Below are positions 23,601 to 38,200 of a DNA stretch of 64,000 bases, one piece after another. The notes under the pieces were generated by a model, which did no database searches, was not told where the DNA came from, and worked only from the letters and a program-made list of their open reading frames with translations. The DNA is taken from contig OZ025250.1 of assembly GCA_964019135.1 (NCBI GenBank), forward strand, positions 52,947,357 to 53,011,356. The letters are read 5' to 3'. Position 1 is the stretch's first letter. Every line of letters begins with the position of its first letter. A program made the position numbers and the translations under genes. The DNA is from Arenicola marina (Eukaryota > Annelida > Polychaeta > Arenicolidae).

Positions 23601-26600
23601 GTGAGGATAATGGATCCGACGTCACAATGGTGTATCCATGGCTACTGATGAAAGGAACTCCTCATATCTCCATGTGATCGAAGGCATTGTTTTGGAAATA
23701 TGGATTTTAAAGCGCGTTTCTGGTGTCAGCTGTTCCTAGGTCTGTATGATACATACATATGTGTATATATAACATATCTATTAAGGTTGTAAGGGGACCG
23801 GATCATATATTGTAACAGGTAGAGACTTGCCTTTGAGATCGAATGGGTGAATTATGCACCTATCGTAATAATATTCATACGCGTTGGCGGAGGTATAGAA
23901 CTATATTGTAGTGTGCGTGGTTACAGCAATGTTGTTATTTATGTTAGATCACGAGTAAGCTTTAGATGTTTCACATATTCTTCTCCAGAATTCAACATTC
24001 AACGTTACATCATTGAAGCTTGAAGCGCTTCAGTTTAAGTCGTTGAAATGTCTTTATTGATTTGCAAGAACCTTTAACGGCTTTAGCCATGTCGGCCGGG
24101 TCTTGTTGCCATAGCAATGCGCCAAAGGCTGCGAGCCAAACAACTGTTGCTCGGACACTTTAGGGTGGACGTAAAAGGGTTTTGCCTAGCCGATGAAAGT
24201 CTGGTGCTGCTGGTCAAATGATCACACACAGAAGTTGGGCGAGCTTTCTGTGAGGCTTGGGGTGTTGTTCATTGATTTAAAGTGTACTTTTAGTGAAGTC
24301 GTCTTGGATATTTACGGTTATTACCGCCGTGGTTATCTCATCGTGTCACTGCTGTTATAGCTCTAGTATATCTGCCCTATCTCACCGCCCCCTGTATATC
24401 TGCCCTATCTCACCGTCCCTCTGTATATCTGCCCTATCTCACCGTCTCTTGTATATCTGCCCTATCTCACCGTCTCTTATATATCTGCCCTATCTCACCG
24501 CCCCTCTGTATATCTGCCTTATCTCACCGTCTCTTGTTTATCTGCCCTATCTCACCGTCTCTTATATATCTGCCCTATCTCACCGTCCCTCTGTATATCT
24601 GCCCTATCTCACCGCCCCCTGTATATCTGCCCTATCTCACCGTCCCCTGTATATCTGCCCTATCTCGCCGTCCCCTGCATATCTGCCCTATCTCACAGTC
24701 TCATGTATATCTGCCCTATCTCACCGCCCCATGTATATCTGCCCTATCTCACCACCCTCAGTATATCTGCCCTATCTCACCGCCCTCTGTATATCTGCCC
24801 TATCTTACCACCCTCAGTATATCTGCCCTATCTCGATCTCACCGTCCCCTGTATATCTGCCCTATCTCACCGCCCCCTGTATATCTGCCCTATCTCACCG
24901 CCCTCAGTATATCTGCCCTATCTCACCGCCCTCTGTATATCTGCCCTATCTTACCGTCTCTTGTATATCTGCCCTATCTCACCGTCTCTTATATATCTGC
25001 CCTATCTCACCGCCCCTCTGTATATCTGCCTTATCTCACCGTCTCTTGTTTATCTGCCCTATCTCACCGTCTCTTATATATCTGCCCTATCTCACCGTCC
25101 CTCTGTATATCTGCCCTATCTCACCGCCCCCTGTATATCTGCCCTATCTCACCGTCCCCTGTATATCTGCCCTATCTCGCCGTCCCCTGCATATCTGCCC
25201 TATCTCACAGTCTCATGTATATCTGCCCTATCTCACCGCCCCATGTATATCTGCCCTATCTCACCACCCTCAGTATATCTGCCCTATCTCACCGCCCTCT
25301 GTATATCTGCCCTATCTTACCACCCTCAGTATATCTGCCCTATCTCGATCTCACCGTCCCCTGTATATCTGCCCTATCTCACCGCCCCCTGTATATCTGC
25401 CCTATCTCACCGCCCTCAGTATATCTGCCCTATCTCACCGCCCTCTGTATATCTGCCCTATCTTACCACCCTCAGTATATCTGCCCTATCTCGATCTCAC
25501 CGTCCCCTGTATATCTGCCCTATCTCACCGCCCCCTGTATATCTGCCCTATCTCACCGTTCCATACAGATTTCCCTGATTTCACCGTCCCATATATCTGT
25601 TCTATCTCGCCGCTCTTAATATATCAGCCTTGTTCATTGTCCCCTGTATATCTGCCATATCTCACCACCTTCAGTATATCTGCCATATCTCACCACTCTC
25701 AGTATATCTGCCCTATCTCACCACCCTCAGTATATCTGCCATATCTCACCACCCTCAGTATATCTGCCATATCTCACCACCCTCAGTATATCTGCCATAG
25801 CTCACCACCCTCAGTATATCTGCCCTATCTCACCACCCTCAGTATATCTGCCCTATCTCACCACCCTCAGTATATCTGCCCTATCTCACCACCCTCAGTA
25901 TATCTGCCCTATCTCACCACCCTCAGTATATCTGCCATATCTCACCACCCTCAGTATATCTGCCCTATCTCACCGCCCTCTGTATATCTGCCCTATCTTA
26001 CCACCCTCAGTATATCTGCCCTATCTCGATCTCACCGTCCCCTGTATATCTGCCCTATCTCACCGCCCCCTGTATATCTGCCCTATCTCACCGCCCTCAG
26101 TATATCTGCCCTATCTCACCGCCCTCTGTATATCTGCCCTATCTTACCACCCTCAGTATATCTGCCCTATCTCGATCTCACCGTCCCCTGTATATCTGCC
26201 CTATCTCACCGCCCCCTGTATATCTGCCCTATCTCACCGCCCTCAGTATATCTGCCCTATCTCACCGTTCCATACAGATTTCCCTGATTTCACCGTCCCA
26301 TATATCTGTTCTATCTCGCCGCTCTTAATATATCAGCCTTGTTCATTGTCCCCTGTATATCTGCCATATCTCACCACCTTCAGTATATCTGCCATATCTC
26401 ACCACTCTCAGTATATCTGCCCTATCTCACCACCCTCAGTATATCTGCCATATCTCACCACCCTCAGTATATCTGCCATATCTCACCACCCTCAGTATAT
26501 CTGCCATAGCTCACCACCCTCAGTATATCTGCCCTATCTCACCACCCTCCGTATATCTGCCCTATCTCACCACCCTCAGTATATCTGCCCTATCTCACCA

Positions 26601-29600
26601 CCCTCAGTATATCTGCCCTATCTCACCACCCTCAGTATATCTGCCATATCTCACCACCCTCCGTAGATCTGCCCTATCTCACCACCCTCAGTATATCTGC
26701 CCTATCTCACCACCCTCAGTATATCTGCCTTATCTCACCACCCTCAGTATATCTGCCTTATCTCACCATCCTCAGTATATCTGCCCTGTCCTTCCTGTAC
26801 CGACCCCGTCACCCGTGTGAGTCATATTTATGGATTTTATATGCGTGACATTTCCTTCCAAACGCACTGCTAACGCCATCTGTGCAGCGATTGTTTCGTT
26901 TGACAAAGTTTACCCTCGGGATGATAAATAGCAAAGATAACGAGTCAATTGAACGTACTGTATATAATAACGGGGCATCGGCAAATCGATTCTAGAACGA
27001 TCAGATACACGTGATTGCGCGGATCTGACTCGATGTCGTAAAATTAGCGTATGGGGGAAGCCCCCTTCTGCCTTTGTAGGTTGCGGGTTCCAACCCCACC
27101 CGTACAGGGGGCCAATTTCAGCCTTTTATTGCAGAGGTTCCTAGCCTCGGTTTATCCCTTCTGTCATCAATGGTGGCCCGAAACACTCCATCAATCGATC
27201 GTTCTTTAAATTAAGACATCGATTATGAGGTTAATCTGTTTTTTTAGATATCTCGCTTTGATATGTAGGCCTAAGAAAGTAGCCAAAATTATAATCCCTT
27301 TTGGTGTATACCGTATTTGTATTGACAATATCATACAACTATTGTAATGGATGGTGGGGACTTGCGCAAAACTGGTGTATTATAATTGTTTGTATCAATA
27401 TAACTTGTATAACTTGTAAATAAAAACAATAATTATGAAATTTTTTGAATTTTATTTCACAAATCGTATGTTATATTCGTAAATACATTAATTAAAAAGT
27501 ACACAGGACGGCAACGTTGTAAAAAATTCATACAATGTTTTCTCTCACTGTCTCGTTGCTAGGTTACACCCAGCTGCGACCCCTCAACCCGGACTCTCTG
27601 GCGGACCTCCTCATGAAGTGCCTGCCCGCCGACTGGCAGGGGGGTCACAAGGTGACGTGGTCACCCCAGCAGTTCGGCCAGCCCCCCGGGGGGTGGCTGC
27701 CGGCCATCTGGCAGCACCTCGTCCGCCAGTGCCCCCGGGACCTCGCCCCCTTCGAGTCGGTGCCCCTCGTGCCTGCCTCCCGCGTCGAGCCCGGGGAGCC
27801 TGTGGAGCTCTACGCCCTGTGCCACAAGCGAGTCCTGCTGGCCAGGGAGATGGACGGGATCACTCTCTCGCCCGCCATCGCCGACATCCTAGACAAGGTC
27901 GGGGTGTCGCTCGTCCAGGAGCTTCCGGATTACATCAGCGTCCATCCCCTGGTGAACCGGAAGTACATATTCTCGCCGTCCTATATCGGAGTCCTGAACG
28001 CGCTGCACAGTCTGATCCAGATTCACGGCGCCGCGCCGCTCGCCGAGAAACTCCAGGAAGTCACGGATGCCGAGGAGAAGAAACGCCTGCGGGAGTTCTT
28101 CGCCAAGGTCTCGCGCTACGAGATCACGGATGATTACCGCGAGATCCTCGCCACGTTGCCCGTGTTCGAGACTGTGAAAGTTCGGGATCAGGAATCCAGA
28201 TTTGTGTCCTTCTCGCAATCCAACGTGGCGGCTCCGGCGGATAAGCTTCCGGTTCGGCTATCCAGAGACGTCCTGGATATCAGTACCCCGGACTGCCTGA
28301 CCCTGGCGCGAGTGCTGGGCGTTCGGGAGCTGAATGTCTCCCAGCTGCTGACGGAGATTGTGTTTCCGGATCTCGAGTCTGCTTTCTACGACAACGAGGA
28401 GGTGGAAGCCATCATGTCGTACGTCCTACGCCACTATTACGTCCTTCTGGATACGGACATCAGTATCCAGGATACGCTCCGGAACCTGGCCTTCTTGCTG
28501 AAGAACGACATCCTGCGCACCACGAATCGGTTCTACGATCCGGATAACCCACTGCTCCAGAAGATGTTCGCCGGGGAGGAGAATTTCCCGACCGGCGTCT
28601 ACGCGGATCCCTCGATCATCGGGATCCTGAGGGAGATCGGACTCCTCGGCGTGGCGGACGTGCAACCGGAAGACATCGTGGAGTCGGCCCGCCAGATCCA
28701 GGTATTCGTGGAGGAGGGAAGTCAATCCGGAGACCGGATCGCCCTCAAGTCGGACGCGCTGCTGGAGTATCTGGAGCGACACGAGGAGAAGTTGTACGAG
28801 GACGTGGACGGGGAGACCCTGGTGGAGATCCTGAAGGGAATCCCCTGGGTACGGATCCAGGCCACCAAGCCGACCGTGTATCCGGAGAGCCTCCGCTGGG
28901 CCGGGGCCGGATCCGGATCACGGTACGGACGTCCCAGCGAGATGACGCGCAAGGATTACGCCAACCTCCTGGGATCCGTCTTCCCGGTGGCCGCCTACGA
29001 CGTCTCTGACGTCATCATCCGGGCATTCCACTGGGACGAGCCGCCGGATGTGCACCACCTAGCGGAGCATTTGACAAACGCCGTGGCGGGGTTCAAGGGG
29101 ACGGAGAAGGCCGTCTACTTGGAGATTGCGCGCGCCATCTACGCGGAGCTGTCCACCAGCGAGCAGTCGCTCGACAAACTCCGGCACCGCCTCGCCCAGA
29201 AGGAATTAACCCAGTGGGTTTGGCACGGGGAAGGGTTTGCCAGCCTCGACCAAATCGTCTTTCAGGATCCATTCATGGATCTCCGACCTTTTGTCTACAC
29301 ATTCCCCAGCGAACTGGACGCCTTTCGGGATTTCTTCCAGGCGCTGGGCGGGACGGAGGTCTGCCAGCTGCCCAAAGTGTTGCTCCACATCAAGGCCAAG
29401 TATTCTCACCCGGAAGGGGGCGCCGCGCCCACCTTCTCCTCTCACGAGATTCGGCGAGATCTCCATCTCTGCGTCAGTATCCTGAATGAGCTGCGCTCCA
29501 ACACGGCGGAGGAGGATCTGGGAACGCTCCGGGAGGAACTGGTACTTCCGGTCCACTCGGACAACCCGTTGACCTTGACCTTGGCGCCGCTGCTGGACTG

Positions 29601-32214
29601 CACGTACTGTGATCAGGAGTGGATGAGGCAAGGTGAGTGTCAGATCACGTGAGAGAAGACGAAGATGTTTTTTTTTTATCATTGTTTTTTAAGTATTTAT
29701 TTATTCATTTTTTGCACGTACTGTGATCAGGAGTGGATGAGGCCAGGTGAGTGTCAGATCACGTTTTTTAAAAGTTTTGTTACTGTTTTTACAATATTTG
29801 TAATTAATTTATTTTGTAATTTAAACATTATTTGTTTAACCTAAGAGAAGTTGTATTTAGATTTTTTTAAAGTTTTGTTTAGACATTATTAATTGAACGA
29901 GGTTCCTCTGAAAGGGATCACCATCTGGCAGGGTCACCTCAACGCAAAGTAATGTGCATATGACATTGGTTTCTCGCGCGACCTGTGCTCAGATATACCC
30001 ATGTCTCACGAGAAACAAATGCCATGGCTTTTCTCGCCCCTTCGTAACGAGAGGTTGCATGTCGCAAAACATGGGATAATTTTTTTCTCGCACTCACTTG
30101 GTTGCGGCCCATTGTGACACCAGGTCTGTGATAAACCCATGTCGCACTCGAAACAATACCTAATGCATATCATCAGACTGCTCTTTCTGAGGTCGCAGAG
30201 GTTTGTGCTACTTTACTCGACAGGGTAGAATATCATGTCATGCCTGCATGATAATTCTCTCTAGACCTGTGCCGTTGGACAGACGTTATGTTTTGCTCGT
30301 AGGTTTTTTATTCGCGAGGATAGTAGGCTATTTTAACCATTTATGTTTTATTTAACGAAAGAGGAATCTTATAATATAGAATGAATAATACGGGAAAACG
30401 AAACGCCGTTAATAATGTTTTTGTTCTCGCAATAGCTTTTACAAAAGACCATGCAATTTACAAAGGTGCAGCTTAACTGAGAGAATGGCATGGTTCCCCT
30501 ACTGTGCACTGTTGTGCGCTGCTGGGCTAGCTCAAGCGGCCGGTCCGGGGTTCGAGTCTCCCCTGTGCAAATGTGTATGTATGTGCAGGATAAAGATCGC
30601 TTGTCTTTATGTGCAAAGAGATGGGGGCTACTCCCTGAGACATGGCTCCTTTCTACCTGGACCCTGACCACGGTCGCGAATGACTTACATAGGTTACAGC
30701 GTCCTACTTATAAGTCAACCAATCAACAAATCCCCGACGCTTGAGGACTGTATCTGGACAATGACGGTACATACGTCGGAAAATGCGACATGAAATTAAT
30801 GCTAAATTGGCCCAGAAATCTGACGGGACAAGGAACGGGAGATATATGCATGGCATCAAATATTGATATATTGGGCCACTTTCGTGCACATGAACGCTAG
30901 CCTTGGGTAAGAAACCTCCCGGGAAAGTGGACTGGGGTTGGATGAAACATACATGCTCCAGATGCTAGTGCCTGGGCGCGAACACGTGACCTGTTGATCT
31001 GTCTGCCGCTCAGGCTGCTTACCAACTGAGCTAACCATGGAGCCTCCTTCAGGACTGGTTGGAAGATTCTTAGTTGTATATTCAGGACGCGTTTGGTCAT
31101 ATCGCGTCAATGGGAGAAGGAAGGGAGAGTGGAGCCATGTCCCCGGGGGTGACCCCCTACTCTTTACGAAGAAAGACATGGGATCTTTATCCTGCGACCA
31201 CACAGACATGGCCCCATCGTGGCTCGAACCACCGATCCACGTGCCGTTAGGCTTTTAGGTGGCCAGAGCGCTCTAGGCGAACGCCCTAACCCGCTGAGCT
31301 ATCGAGACGGCCCCGACGAAACATACCCCAGGTCATACCTGCTATGGTGACCAACCAATAAAATGACCTTCAGTTAACGTTGCTTTTGTAATCCAGTTAA
31401 AGTCATATGCTTATGAGGGAGTCCTACTACTTTTTTCACCAAGCCAACCACCAGTTATCATGATGAATATTGATTTCCGCAGTATCGACCGACAAATGGG
31501 TTGGTGGTCTAGTCTAGTCTAGTCTAGCTAGACCCACGGGTGCTCTGTTTGCCTAGGTTTGCTCCTCGCATCCTCCCTCCCTCACCCGCCCGCCCTGTGT
31601 AGGGAAACTATAGTGCAAAGGGCGCCAATGGAAGTTATGATACTGGGTCACAACGGTAGCATGTAAAGCACGGAAGGATGAAACGACCGCGGGGAGAACG
31701 TACGTACGTGAGGTAATGAGGCGAAATTTATATTCTCTGAGCAAACGTGGCGTCGTTTTTGTGCATGTGAAATAGCCGTGTTGTTTATCTTTCCGGCGCG
31801 ATGGTTGTTACCAGGTTGGCTGTTATGTGGCATTTGCATCTCTCTCTTTCCGTCTGTCATTCTGTCTCATTCTGTCTCATCCAGTCTCTACCTAACTCTC
31901 TCTGTCTCTCCCTATATCTCTCTCTGCAGCTTATTCTCTCTTGTCTCACTATCAATCTCCTTTCGTTCTGTCTCCACTATTTCCCTCACTGTCTCCTTCA
32001 TTCTCTGTTTCTCTCGCCATCTCTCCCGTTCACTCTGTTACTCTCTCTATATATCTGTCTGTCACGCTCTCTGACTTCTGTCTCTCTTTGTCAATCTCCT
32101 TTCGCTATCTCCACTCTCACTCTCACTGTCTTCATCATTCTCTGCCTCGCTGTCCCTCTCTCTACCAGCCTCTGTCTCTTGCTCTCCCCATTTATATATC
32201 TGTCTCCTGTCTCC

Positions 32215-32251
<37 letters not shown>

Positions 32252-35200
32252 TTCTGACTCCTCTCTATGTCCATGTCTCTGTAAATGTCGCCATTGTTTG
32301 TCCTCTACGACTGTTTAACCTTTCTTTGTCCTGGCATTTCTGAAGAAGAATACCGGTATATATAGTTTAGTTTGTTGACCCAAGTCAAGAATCTTTACTT
32401 CTTTAAATATCGGCGTTCGTTTGAACCTTTTCGTTAAAGTTATACACATCTATGGCAATAGCACGTCAGTTGCTAGCATACATTCGTCTTTACTTGTTTG
32501 ACGTCAATATTGTCGCGATTTTTGACTGGACTTTATTTTATCCATCCGTGGTTCCGTGGCGCCACCTAGTAAAGGCGCGACACATTAATGCCTTGCTGCG
32601 GTGGCGCTATCTGGCGGAATTGTTTGCTATCATTATTTCCCTCGGGCGCTCGCTTTGCCCGGTAGAGGGCGCGCTTTATCGTATCGAGCTAGTTTTGTAC
32701 GAATTACCACCGGCCTACGTACGGAGTCGGTCAGTATTGGATCCCAAACTTTGGTCAATAGCTACGATGTGGGCTGTTATCGGGGAGATCTCTCTCTCTC
32801 AGTCCCGGTCCCTCAATCCCTGCCTCGCAGCCCAACATATCATGGGCTCGAAGCCTGACGTCGGCTTCTGCATGGATATCCGTGACTTTTTCATGCAATC
32901 CCATTTCATTGTCCCGCGCGATTTCGTGGCCTAGTTTAGCCTTCAATTAACTGCATAGAAATGGTCTCAAACACCCAACATTTCATGTCACTAATGTTGT
33001 TATTACGTATGGCTTTGTTCAGCCGATGTCAGTGATGACGATTTGACGCGCAGTGATGACGACTTGACGCGCAGTGATGACGACTTGACGCGCAGTGATG
33101 AGGATTTGACGCGCAGTGATGACGATTTGACGCGCAGTGATGACGAGTTGACGCGCTGTGATGACGATTTGACGCCCAGTGATGACGATTTGACGCACAG
33201 TGATGACGATTTGACGCAGAGTGATGAGGATTTGACGCACAGTGATGACGATTTGACGCATGGCGATGACAATTTGACGCACAGTGATGACGATTTGACG
33301 CGCAGTGATGACGATTTGACGCACAGTGATGACGATTTGACGCACAGTGATGACGCACCCTAACACCCCGTGACGCAATGGTCCGGTTGATCGTCTACTA
33401 ACTGCATTTTGACGTGGAGCCGTAGGCGACGTACAGTATATATACCCTGCCACCGTACACCCCCCCACCCCCGCCCGCCCGCCTCCTCCTCACTCCACGT
33501 CACTACCCAATAGAGTAGAAGGATGCCCCCCCCCCCGCTTCCCGTACTCTCCCCACTACACGATACAATCTAAGTATGACCTACCCACTCCCTTGCCTTC
33601 CCCCCCCCACCTCCCACTACGCAATGCAAGACGTATGCACCCCCCCCCCTCCGGCCCCTACCCGTGTGACACAAATATAATGCTTGGGTGCAGCTTATAG
33701 CCGGCGGTCACTCTCCAACCACCAGAGGTCGCTATGGACATAAGTATAAAGCAAGCACTTATAGATCTCTTTCATCCCGACATTCATTTGACGAGAACAC
33801 CGTTTTGACCTCGGGCATCACGAATGGGGGGAGGGGGGTGTATGTGTGCGTGGGGGGGGCATCTCCTGTCGCCACCAGGGGGCGTACTACTTACTAGGTC
33901 CTCACTCCCAGGGATTCGCGAATGAACTGCAACTGACCGCCCCCTATCGAAGGATAATAACACACGGGAATGGTAGGAATCGGTTGTTTTCATCGCATGT
34001 GTCACAACATAGGCCAGGACAAAGGCGGGTACCTTGGCCGGCTTATCAGTCAGTAATGCGTCGTTGGGGAGACGGATGGATAGATAGATACATGTGCTTC
34101 CTGTATGCTAAACAAGGCACTCGGAAGTTTTGTCTTCGTTGACATGAATTGATGACATCTGGATTATACACGACTTCGCAATTATGCGCCATCTTGGAAA
34201 AAGCGTGTCTGGCGCAAAGTGTTCTGGGAAATATTTTGGTGTTATCGTATGTGTTTTTATACGGAGATAAATGCCATATTTCCAGATTATCGTATCAAAT
34301 GAATGAGCATGTCTAATTTACATCCAGATAACATAACTCGTGCCTTACATAGATCGCAATGAAGTATGTTGACGCCATCTTGACATCTCGCTAAGACAAA
34401 AAAACATGCATTGCACATGCAGCGGCGCCTCACAGTGGAATAATCTGAACTATGATTTGCAAAGTCGTTTATTTTCCGGTTCGGTCTGTAATTTATGTGA
34501 TTCTTGTCATATATCGTGGAATGCAACTACCTCTCCATTACGAGTGAAATGCGGTCACGTCTAATAAGTCCATCAGCAGGTCTTACCAGGCCCGTCTCCA
34601 ACGCATCACGGGGTGCCGTTAGAGCCAGGCAGCATTTGCTGTCTTTGCGATGTTGCAGCGCATATTTTCGCGTATAGGGCGCACAGTTTTTAACTAGCCG
34701 ACAAAATATGGATCTTTCCATAATCCTTATGCAAATTACTGACTTGGCGGAAGGAAAATACTTTGATTTATTGTCCTAACTTGCAATGTCAGGGCTTTTT
34801 CTGGGGACATTCATTCGATCAGCGCCAGCCCGCGCCATTATGCGCTGCAACACCGCAAAGACAGCAAATGCTGCCTGGCTCTGACGGCACCCTGTGATAA
34901 GTTAGAGACAGGCCTGGTAACAGCAGGTCTTGAAATTAGCCAAGGGTTTGGCACATCTAATTATCTTTAAATGATGGGTTTTAAGTTGCATGCTAATCCT
35001 ACTCACCAGTTGCATTACTTATTTAGTTAACTCCAGATGCGTATGGTAACGGCTTATTCGGTCCCGATGTGGGGCCACCCCTGCTTTAGGGCCAGTCAAT
35101 TTGCTGGTCCAATCTGCCAGTCCTAACGGTGACCGAGGGCCGAGCCGATAGCTCAGTGGGTTAGAGCTCTCGCATTGGGCGCTCTGGTTACCTGAGAGCC

Positions 35201-38200
35201 TAACGGCACGTGGATCGGTGGTTCGCGCCCCGCTGTGGCCATGTCTGTGTGGTCGCAGGATAAAGATCCCATGTCCTTCTTCACGAAGAGGTTACCCCCA
35301 GGGACATGGCTCCACTCTCCCTTCCTTCTCTCATTGACGCGATATGACCAAAAGTGGTTGAAGCGTCCTGAACATACACCTAACCCAATGGTGACCGTTA
35401 TTTAGGCCAGTCCCTATTATAGTGACTTTGATACAGGCATTTCGCCTCGCAAGAACGCGCTGTTGACACTTTGTCCAGCTATGACGTGTGTTGTTCGCTT
35501 GTAGTCTCGATCCTCGTGTAACCCGTTTGTAAGGCGGGTTCATGGAATTTCCGTACGACGGAGTTTTTATGATACATGATATGCGTTTGTTTTATGACTC
35601 CAGCTTTACTCTTGTCTTGTAATTCGACCAATCAGCGTCGCTGCTTTCTCGTCTCTCTCTTAGCCATCAGGCAACCCGACCTTTTTTGGGATGATTGTTT
35701 TCGTGGAATGATCCAGTATAATTTATGTTTGTTATTCACGCACTGGTCAAAGGAGTTTATTACAATAATAATTCCCCCGCATTATAGAGAGTGCGGCCAC
35801 GAACTCTCTAAATATACACGCATTATTACTGTCTGCAGTGGCGGATCTACGGGGGGGGGGTTAAGGGGGTTGCACCCCCCACCCCCTGGGAAACAGAACA
35901 TACAACATACATGTTAACATACATGTTAAAGTCCCAACTCTACAGAGAGCAACCCCCCTTTGGGAAACTGAACATACATTGTTAAAGTCGGGTTCTCCAA
36001 GCCCACCCCCCCCGTCACAAGTCTTCAGAGCAGCCCCCCCCCCCCCGCAAGTTTTTCAGAGAGCACACCCCCTCGGTCGGAAGTTTTCAGAAAGCACCCC
36101 CCCTCCCCCCCCCTTGGTAAATTCCTAGATCCGCCCCTGTCTGTTCCTTGTCTATGAACTTTTCACGATTTTGGCAGCAAGGGCGCCATGTCTCTCCGGT
36201 TTCTGTGATGTTCATATGTGCGCAATCTTTGACAGATATTGCTGCTTGCAACTTTGATTGTGACGTCGTGTTGATACACATTACTATAGCAATTGACTGT
36301 AACAGCATGTCTCAAATACCACTCTTTTGCAATGATAAGTTTGTTTCTATTCGCCAGATGACGCGTCTTTTCCAAACCACGTGTCTGACACAGTTATAAT
36401 ATTGAGGCGCAACCTTACTAAGCCAATTCTGAACACATAGTTTCGCAACATTTAGGCCTAGGTAGCATCTATAGCATATTAATACATATTGTAATTAACT
36501 GTCTATTATGGTTTCTGTTTAAGTGACAGTTTGGAGAGCAACATTAAAGTGTTCGTGCCACGATTTTGTCTTGCTCAGAGTTAACTTGGTTTAGGGAATA
36601 TAAACAAAGAACAATTTGTTTTAATGGGAGTTTACAGTTTTTATTCCACGATATCACTATAAACGTGTTCGTTAAAGTAGCAAAAGTGAGGTCCGGCGGG
36701 TTTATTTCTGGGAGCATTGCATCTGAGCGTTATTTGAAAAATCCCCAATGATGTCACAAGCTTGACAGGTGAGCTTTGATGCAGTGCGTAGACATCTGTG
36801 GTCGAGGGCGTGTATTGTTTTCATGGTTGAGTGCGTTTCGTTGAGTTCAAGCCAATGAGCAGAGAGAATCTGAGTCTCAATATAAAAGCACGTGCCTTTG
36901 TATTCCCCTTTGACGTCACTTTCCTCGCTCGCAGAAGTTAAATTGGTAAGTGCGAAAACAAGTGGAAAAAATATGCCCTTCTACTATGTGGGGCGTTACA
37001 GCTCGATAATATAAGCGTGGAAACACAGATGATTAAAAAACAAAAACAGATGAGCTAAATTTGTTTTGGCGCGGCACGAACACTTAATTCACTCGCTACT
37101 AATCACTGCTAAATATTTTGTGTAATACCCATGCCTATAATTAGTATGAAGTCCCCCGCAGTTAATGTTGTTGAACCCCTGAATGTCACGTACAGACCTT
37201 AATGACATAGTGTGCTTATTATCTTCTCTGAATCAGGACCCCTGGTCGAGGACTCTTATTGCCTCTCATGTCCTGTGTATCGCTTTCGGTATTTAGACTT
37301 TTTATTCACCCTCTAATCACCGGAAATGACCAAATGGACCGGATTGGACCGGATTTCTTCGTAACGTCACGGTGATGGAATATCTTGTATCCAGGCAATG
37401 GACATGTGTTACCGTGGACTTTATGGCGTTATCGTAAGGTAATAAAACGGCCCGGATAGAGCCACATAAATTACTAAATTTTACGGCGTAACTTAACTGC
37501 AAGCCTTCATGATATGATCGTGGCGTTTGGATACCTTATTGGATACCGAGGGAGGCGGATATTTGCTGGACAGTGCCTATTAATATGTGAGGTAGAAGGT
37601 TATTCTCTTATCATCTTTCGGGTTGATCATATGTATTGGTGTAGGTCTCATTGTGTAGCAACAATACAGCCAAGGGAGTTGCCTCGTCAGGGGCGGATCT
37701 AGGAATTTGCCAAGGGGGCGATTGCTCTCTGAAAAACTTGCGACCGGGGGGTGGGGTGCTCGGAGAAGCCGACTTGAACAGTGTATGTTCAGGTTCCCAA
37801 GGGGGGGGTGCTACCCCCCGTAACCCCCCCCCCTAGATCCGCCCCTGCTCGTACCTGCTAATGTTTTTCGATATTCTTCTTTTATCGTCTTCGATCATTA
37901 GCAATAGTTTATAATATGATAAATATTAAATATTGCATGTAAAATAGTCTCTAATATTAAATAGCTTACCACCATGGAATCAGGCCCCGCCGTACACAGA
38001 TATCTTCATACTATTATAACGGAAGGGACGTAAAAATTGGAAATAACCAAGTAATGCGACAGCGGATTTCTTCGTGACGTCACTGTGATGGAATCCCGCG
38101 TATCCAGGCAACGAACACATATGTTACCATGGACGACTCTATGGCTTTTTGTATATTTGTAAAAGTGCCTGGAGACTTCACACGACGAACTTCAAAGGTT

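Larger units (their letters stand above)
22083..27562 (+). other. SACS: Sacsin intron 4 (5.5 kb)
   Basis: It starts GTAGGT and ends GTCTCGTTGCTAG. It contains G-rich sequence at 22145-22215, a C run at about 23228-23260, a GAATGA-type microsatellite near 23480-23520, the long 28-bp array (24366-26787) and a tRNA-like fragment near 27050-27120. The remainder is unremarkable AT-rich sequence. No exon of another gene was found. Confidence 0.75.

Noticed and set aside
24293-26287. 664-codon plus-strand open frame
   Set aside because: It is made of the 28-bp array read through all three frames in turn; no conserved domain, normal composition or splice context.
32452-32934. 160-codon open frame in intron 5
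   Set aside because: Hydrophobic but without signal, domain or repeat evidence; likely chance in a stop-poor stretch.
33043-33363. DDLTRSD heptad protein, possibly a repetitive secreted or acidic peptide
   Set aside because: The 21-bp unit leaves several frames open on both strands; there is no start context or supporting feature.
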